Positions 59,090 through 64,000 of a stretch of DNA of 64,000 bases are shown piece after piece. Under the pieces are notes generated by a model. The model saw nothing but the letters and a program-made list of their open reading frames with translations. It did not search any database and was not told the origin of the DNA. The position numbers and the translations under genes are program-made. The stretch is from Anaspis maculata (lineage: Eukaryota; Arthropoda; Insecta; Coleoptera; Scraptiidae). How positions within the stretch are numbered: position 1 is the first letter of the stretch; each line of letters opens with the position of its first letter. Where the stretch lies: positions 3,968,001-4,032,000 of the forward strand of contig OX421966.1 of the NCBI GenBank assembly GCA_949128115.1, read 5' to 3'.

Positions 59090-59846
59090 CAGGATTGTCG
59101 CGCAACTTCGAACGTGGTTTACGGCTAAACTAGGAGAGATAATAATTGTCCTTGAAGATTTTCTAGTGGAGCATTCAATTCTCTACAACTTTGTCGCTCA
59201 CAATTTTTTGATATCTCTTGTCGTTCTCACAGCATCCAAGAAAGAAGATCACGCGGACAGTTTTTCCACTTCACTAGACCGGCGCGCAACTTTGACTGCG
59301 ATGAACGGCTAAACTGGAGAAGTTAGACATATGCTCTCCGTGACTTTTTTGTAGATTATTGAATTCCCTACAACTTTGTCCCTGACAGTTTTCACACATC
59401 TCTCACCGTTCTCTCACCGTTTCAAAAGAAAGATCGCGGCGCATGTTTTTCCATCTTCTCCATTTTTTTTCCATGGTTCCCGGGATGACTGGAAATGAAA
59501 CTTTGGTTTTTCTTATTCAGTTTTTTATTCTCTACATCGCCATATTTTTTCCATCCTGCCCCTAATTTGTTCCAGGTTAAATCCTTATTTTACTGGACTA
59601 TGCGGCCTGCGGCAGACATGACGACGATTTTTTTTCATACCTCTGTTTCAAACCAGCACGCCACTGGAGCTCAGCTCGTTTCACGCTAATCGCGCCAGAT
59701 GGCGCTCGCGACTGACGTAACAAACGTCAAATCTGACACCGTCATCGCAATATTCGTAATCAAAATATTATGGAACTGTCACTTTGAGTTTTACACATTC
59801 CAAAGTCACAACACTGCCGCAAAGTGCCTTTTGACCAGCAAAAACC
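59090..59846. other. Upstream region of the Ly6-like gene
   Basis: No TATA box is obvious. The block around 59695-59730 (GCGCCAGATGGCGCTCGCGA) is GC-rich and palindromic and could be part of a promoter. Nothing else recognised. Confidence 0.4.
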
Positions 59847-59907
59847 ATGACGAAACTGGAAACGCTGGCTTTGGCCTTCGTAGTTTCGGCCGCGCTGTGG
59901 ACCGCAG
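59847..59907 (+). CDS. Ly6-like gene exon 1 (signal peptide)
   Basis: ATG in the context AAACCATGA; encodes the signal peptide; phase 1 end at ACCGCAG/GTAATT. Confidence 0.88.
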
Positions 59908-60490
59908 GTAATTTCCAGGTTATGTTTTGCTGATGAGCAATGGGGTTACGCCCATGTTTTGTTTCGGTTCAATTTTCACGGTTCCGTGCCGTAAATTCAA
60001 TTGTTAACCGTTCGTTGTTGAACAGGGAACTGCGTTAGGTGCTACCAGTGCAGTTCCGATCAGGATCCGAAAGGCGAGGACAACTGCGGGGCGTACACGA
60101 CCTTCGACAAGGAGAGGAACATCGGCATCGAGTGCAACAGCGAAGAGAGCCACATGCCCGGGTCGTTTTGCATGAAGCTGACGCAGCAGAGTCCCCGAGG
60201 GTTCATTTGTAAGCGTCGATTGCCCATGTAATGTTTCGTTTTGTGACGGTGACAATAACCGATATGTGATTTCAGGGGACGGACGGTGGAGACAAGTGAT
60301 AAGGAGGTGCGCGTCGGTGGCCGATACCGGAGTCACGGGGGTGTGCAACTGGGGCGTCTACGAGAACGGCGTCTACTGGGAGGAGTGCTACTGTTCGGAG
60401 GACGAATGTAATTCAGGGCACGGCCTGAAATTCAGCTGGGGCCTTATTTCGGCGACGCTGTGTTTGCTTTTATACAATTTCTTGTTTTGA
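59847..60490 (+). CDS. GPI-anchored Ly6/uPAR (quiver/sleepless-like) protein (3-exon gene)
   Basis: Exons 59847-59907, 60026-60208 and 60276-60490 join in frame to 152 residues. The protein has a signal peptide (LETLALAFVVSAALWTAG), then a cysteine-rich domain that opens CVRCYQCSSDQD, continues with NCGAYTTF, IECNSEES and SFCMKL, and closes CNWGVY, ECYCSEDECNSG. This is the Ly6/three-finger pattern with the final CN, seen in the insect quiver/sleepless family. A hydrophobic tail (FSWGLISATLCLLLYNFLF) after the final CNSG is a GPI-attachment signal. Family members sit on the outer membrane; several modulate ion channels or septate junctions. Which paralogue this is cannot be told. Introns are short (118 and 67 bases). 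Confidence 0.9.
60026..60208 (+). CDS. Ly6-like gene exon 2 (three-finger domain, first half)
   Basis: Opens after GAACAG and ends TTCATTT/GTAAGC. It holds the first six cysteines of the domain, including the diagnostic CxxCxS start. Confidence 0.9.
60276..60490 (+). CDS. Ly6-like gene exon 3 (domain end and GPI signal)
   Basis: Opens after GATTTCAG; the split codon restores tryptophan. It holds the remaining cysteines and the hydrophobic C-terminal GPI signal, ending TGA at 60488-60490. Confidence 0.9.
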
Positions 60491-61161
60491 TTTTCATCAC
60501 CATAATCATCGAGAATCTCTGCGAATCTCTGGCAGTTCATGACGTGTCATGGTATCTTCCTTGGCACTGAGTTATTTTATTTGAAATTCACTTTTGATTA
60601 GTTTTATATAAGTGTAAAAATATCTTGTCATGTTAAGACTTTTGCCATTCCATCCAATTTTACCGTCCATTCAATTTTTATACACTTTCGTATAATTATT
60701 GTAATTGTTATTTTTTATACGTTTATAAATAGATAAATATTTTTTAAGTTAAATGTGTACAACGATTAGTAAACGATTTTTAGATATTTTTAAGGGGTTT
60801 AACTTTTCTAGTTAGTCAGGTACCATAGGTTCAGAAAACTGATCCCGTGGGCTCCTTCATGAAGGGGGCAAGAGACCTTTTCTTATAGTCCTATATATGG
60901 AGATACCAAAATGTTTTGGTGCCACTTTCGAAATGGCGTCATTTCAAAATGGCGGCCATTTGTTTCCGGTGACATTTATCTGGACCTAAGTTGCTTCATT
61001 CTCACCCGATTTGATTTTTTTCCCCAGAAATACGTGAATTCATATTCTCTATCCGCTGCTGTCATCGGTTGTCGATTATATCAATCTGTTTGACCGAAAT
61101 TAGAAAAAAACTGAAAATTATGATGACTTTTAGTCCAGGGGTCAACCACCAGTGGAAATCA

Positions 61162-61318
61162 CTGTACATTTTCTTGGAAATACTATGGAAATACTTGGAA
61201 ATACTATGGAAATACTTGGAAATACATGGAAATACTTGGAAATAGATGGAAATACTTGGAAATAGATGAAAATACTATGGAAATACTTGGAAATACTTTG
61301 GAAATACTTGGAAATACT
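61162..61318. repeat. TTGGAAATAC minisatellite, left copy
   Basis: Alternating ACTTGGAAAT and ACTATGGAAAT units of 10-11 bases; the same repeat recurs at the right edge of the window. Confidence 0.88.
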
Positions 61319-61577
61319 TGACCATAACTGCCGAAATTAAATTCCTAGTGAAGCCTGTGACAACTAGAACAGGTCTCTACGTCATTGTACTCATAAACTG
61401 CTGGACAAATTAGTTGTCGGTTTCAAAAAAAATCGTCTGAATTTGAAGGCCAATAACTTCTGTGTGCCCATAAGACGACTTTCAATTACGTTTCTTGAGT
61501 TGGTCAGTTCAATTTTCCTCTTATACATAGGTATATCCTATGAAAGGAAACATCAAGAAACTCAGGATGAAGTTTCT

Positions 61578-63570
61578 ACAGGGTGATATACAGGTGTCCG
61601 GTATTTATTCGCGGAAACTTTGGCAATCGATAAGAGCATAAAAAATAGATAGATTTCCCTCAAAACACTCCGTTCAAAATCAAAAAATAACGGAGAAAAT
61701 ATAGCCCTTCAAAGTTGAAATTAAAAAATCCATTTTTTTGGATAAGTAGGTTATGAACCGTTCAACCGGATTTTGTTCCAATTTGGACCAAAGTTTACTA
61801 AAATACAGGGTGGTCCTCGTTTCATGTCATTCAATTTAAGGATTATTAGGAAATGAAAAATGAAGGGGACTTTTTCCAGAAAACATACTTGAGAAATGCC
61901 TAATAACAGAGATACAGCCCTTCAAAGTTGGAAATAAATAATCGTTTTTTCCGCATAACTTTTGAACCATTCAACCGATTTCATTCTAAATAGAACCAAA
62001 GGTTTACTGAAATTATCCCCTGTCAAACAATCATAACATGTTCCATAAAAGAGTTTCAGGGGCTTGGACATCAGGGGGTAACCCTACTTTTCCCCCCTTA
62101 TTTTTCACCCCCCCAGTTATTTTTGAAAACTGTTCATAATTTTGAATTCTACATTCAATTTTGAAGAAAAAATCACCCCTGCAAAATTTTGATTAGAGGC
62201 TTCGTTTAGGAGATATTTGGGTTTGAAACTTTGAGAAACATCCCGAAATCGCCACTTTCCAGAACCCAAATTGTTTTTTTCCTAAAAATTTTCCCCGTTT
62301 TGGAAAAAATGGTGGTTTATCAACTTAGAAATCCTAGAAAATCTATTTCAGCTGAGAAATCATGAGTTTCTTTGGATTTTAATTTTTAGACCTTTGAAAG
62401 TGGCGATTTCGGGATGTTTCCCAACGTTTCAAACCCAAATATCTCCTAAACGAAGCCTCTAATCAAAATTTTGCAATAGTGATTTTTTCTTCAAAATTGA
62501 ATTTAAAATTCAAAATTATCAACAGTTTTCAAAAATAACTAGGGGGGTGAAAAATAAGGGGGTAAAGTAGGGTTACCCCCTAATGTCTAAGCCCCTGAAA
62601 CTTTTTTATGGAACATGTTATGATTGTTCGACAGGGGATAATTTCAGTCAACCTTTGGTTCTATTTATAATCAAATCGGTTGAACGGTTCAAAAGTTATG
62701 CGAAAAAACACGATCATTTATTTCCAACTTTGAAGGGCTGTATCTCTGTTATTAGGCATTTCTCAAATATGTTTTCTGAAGAAAGTCCCCTCCATTTTTC
62801 ATTCTCTATCGATCCTTAAATTTAATGACATAAAAGTCGGACCACCCTGTATGTCTCTATTGAATAATAATAATAGTAACGCATTTTACCCAACATTTTT
62901 TGGGGCACAAATGATAGGGGGGTGACCTACCCTTTTCCCCCTATTTTAATTCCCCTAATTATTTTGGGGAATCGTTCCATTTTTTTAATTTTTCACGTTC
63001 AACTTAGAAAATAAAGTTACTTTTGCAAAATGAGAGGCTTCATTTTTGAGCTATTTGGATTTGAAACTTGGGGAAACATCTTGAAAATTCCACTTTAAGG
63101 TCTAGAAATTGAAATTAAAAAAACTCATGATTTCTCAGATTTTACTAGGTTTTTTACGAAGCCTCTAATCAAAATTTTGCATTAGTAGATAACTTTCTTT
63201 TCTAAATTGAACGCAGAACTCAAAAATTTGAACGATTTCCAAAAATAATCAGGGGAGTAAAAATAGGCGGGGAAGGGGGAGAGTATAGGTACCCCTATTA
63301 CCTTCGCCTTTGAAAATGTTCGATAAAATGCGTTATTTTTGTTCAATTGAGACATAATTATTTCAGTATTTCAGTATTTGGACTTTGGTCCAAATTTGAA
63401 CAAAATTGGTTGAACGGTTCGAAAGTTATGCAAAAAACAATTTTTAAGGTTAACTTTGAAGGCCTATATTTCTGTTATTGTTCGTTTTTGAACAGGGTGT
63501 TTTGAAGAAAGTCTATTTTTTTTCTCTATCGATTACCAAAGTTTCCGCCATTGAACACCGGACACCCTGT
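61578..63570. repeat. Fold-back element 10 (nested)
   Basis: Outer ends ACAGGTGTCCGG (61593) and CCGGACACCCTGT (63560) with arms containing AACTTTGGCAATCGATA and its complement. Inner palindrome 61803-62852, from ATACAGGGTGGTCC to GGACCACCCTGTAT. A further palindrome lies at 62890-63330. Arms share CAAAATTTTGATTAGAGGCT and GAAATCGCCACTTTCC with elements 5 and 6 in ECHS1 intron 1. Confidence 0.9.
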
Positions 63571-63574
63571 ACAG

Positions 63575-63790
63575 GGTGTGTCCCGGAATAAAGGTTACAA
63601 AATTCAGAGGACGGTGGAGAATTCAAAAATAAGGAGATTTTTTTAAATGAATATTCCATTGCAAACGTATAATAACGGAGATACAGGCCTTCAAAGTTGT
63701 TTTTCAAAAACAGATTTTCTTGCATATCTTTGAACCGTTCAACCGACTCTATTCAAAGTCAAATCAAAGTCTAGTCTACTGAAATATACC
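63575..63790. repeat. Start of another arm of the fold-back family
   Basis: Opens TACAGGGTGTGTCCCGGAAT and continues with GAACCGTTCAACCGA, the family's arm sequence; any partner arm lies beyond the window or is lost. Confidence 0.6.
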
Positions 63791-63888
63791 CACAATTTGG
63801 TACACTTAGGTAGGTACCCCCCTTCAAATTAGGTACCTACGTGTACCAAATTCCAAACTTCGCCCCTGAAAGATAGGCAATTTGCGAA

Positions 63889-64000
63889 CGGAAATACTTG
63901 GAAATATTATGGAAATGCCTGGAAATACTTGGAAATGCTATGGAAATACCTGGAAATACTTGGAAATATCATGAAAATACTTGGAAATATCATGGAAATA
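63889..64000. repeat. TTGGAAATAC minisatellite, right copy (cut by the window end)
   Basis: Same unit and same orientation as 61162-61318. Confidence 0.88.

Overview
The window is nuclear DNA of an arthropod, almost certainly an insect. It has spliced genes with GT..AG introns, TATA/TCAGT-type core promoters, AATAAA poly(A) signals, errantivirus-like and gypsy-like retroelements, jockey-like LINE fragments and tRNA-derived SINEs. The dense repeats and the scattered GGTAGGTACCTACC palindromes suggest, at low confidence, a hemipteran. Most of the window is repeats; I support four protein-coding genes.

Layout. 1-6.7 kb: intergenic, filled with long imperfect palindromes (fold-back elements) ending in TACAGGGTG / CACCCTGTA. 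6.8-21.6 kb: a four-exon mitochondrial enoyl-CoA hydratase gene (ECHS1, + strand). Its intron 1 (6.5 kb) holds several fold-backs. Its intron 2 (7.3 kb) holds small inverted-repeat elements, another fold-back and about 4 kb of a 160-bp satellite, itself interrupted by a TA-flanked MITE. 21.8-22.4 kb: a small secreted protein gene (+). 22.6-31.2 kb: two decayed gypsy-like retroelements (-) with nested DNA insertions; this block is bounded by two diverged copies of the junction between the small secreted gene and the next gene. 31.6-36.1 kb: a four-exon secreted His/Gly/Lys-rich protein gene (-).

37.25-47.03 kb: an errantivirus-like LTR retroelement (-) with apparently identical 238-bp LTRs, a 4-bp target duplication, PBS, PPT, gag, pol and env. 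Its pol carries an extra ADP-ribose-hydrolase-type macro domain (TARG1/OARD1-like) between protease and reverse transcriptase. The copy has in-frame TAA stops, no recognisable integrase, and an env split by a 1.4-kb insert. 47-53 kb: repeats only (a 590-bp tandem duplication, fold-backs, an AACCGGTT-rich block, a minisatellite). 53.6-59.1 kb: a LINE ORF1 remnant, a 2-kb Foldback-type element with a 9-bp target duplication and a SINE inside it, and a LINE reverse-transcriptase fragment. 59.8-60.5 kb: a three-exon GPI-anchored Ly6/quiver-like gene (+). 61-64 kb: minisatellites and a large nested fold-back of the same family as those in ECHS1 intron 1.

The host genes do not form an obvious pathway. 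ECHS1 acts in mitochondrial beta-oxidation; the other three encode secreted or surface proteins. The features most worth following up are the macro-domain retroelement, the fold-back family (potential long dsRNA inside an ECHS1 intron), and the duplicated convergent-gene junction.
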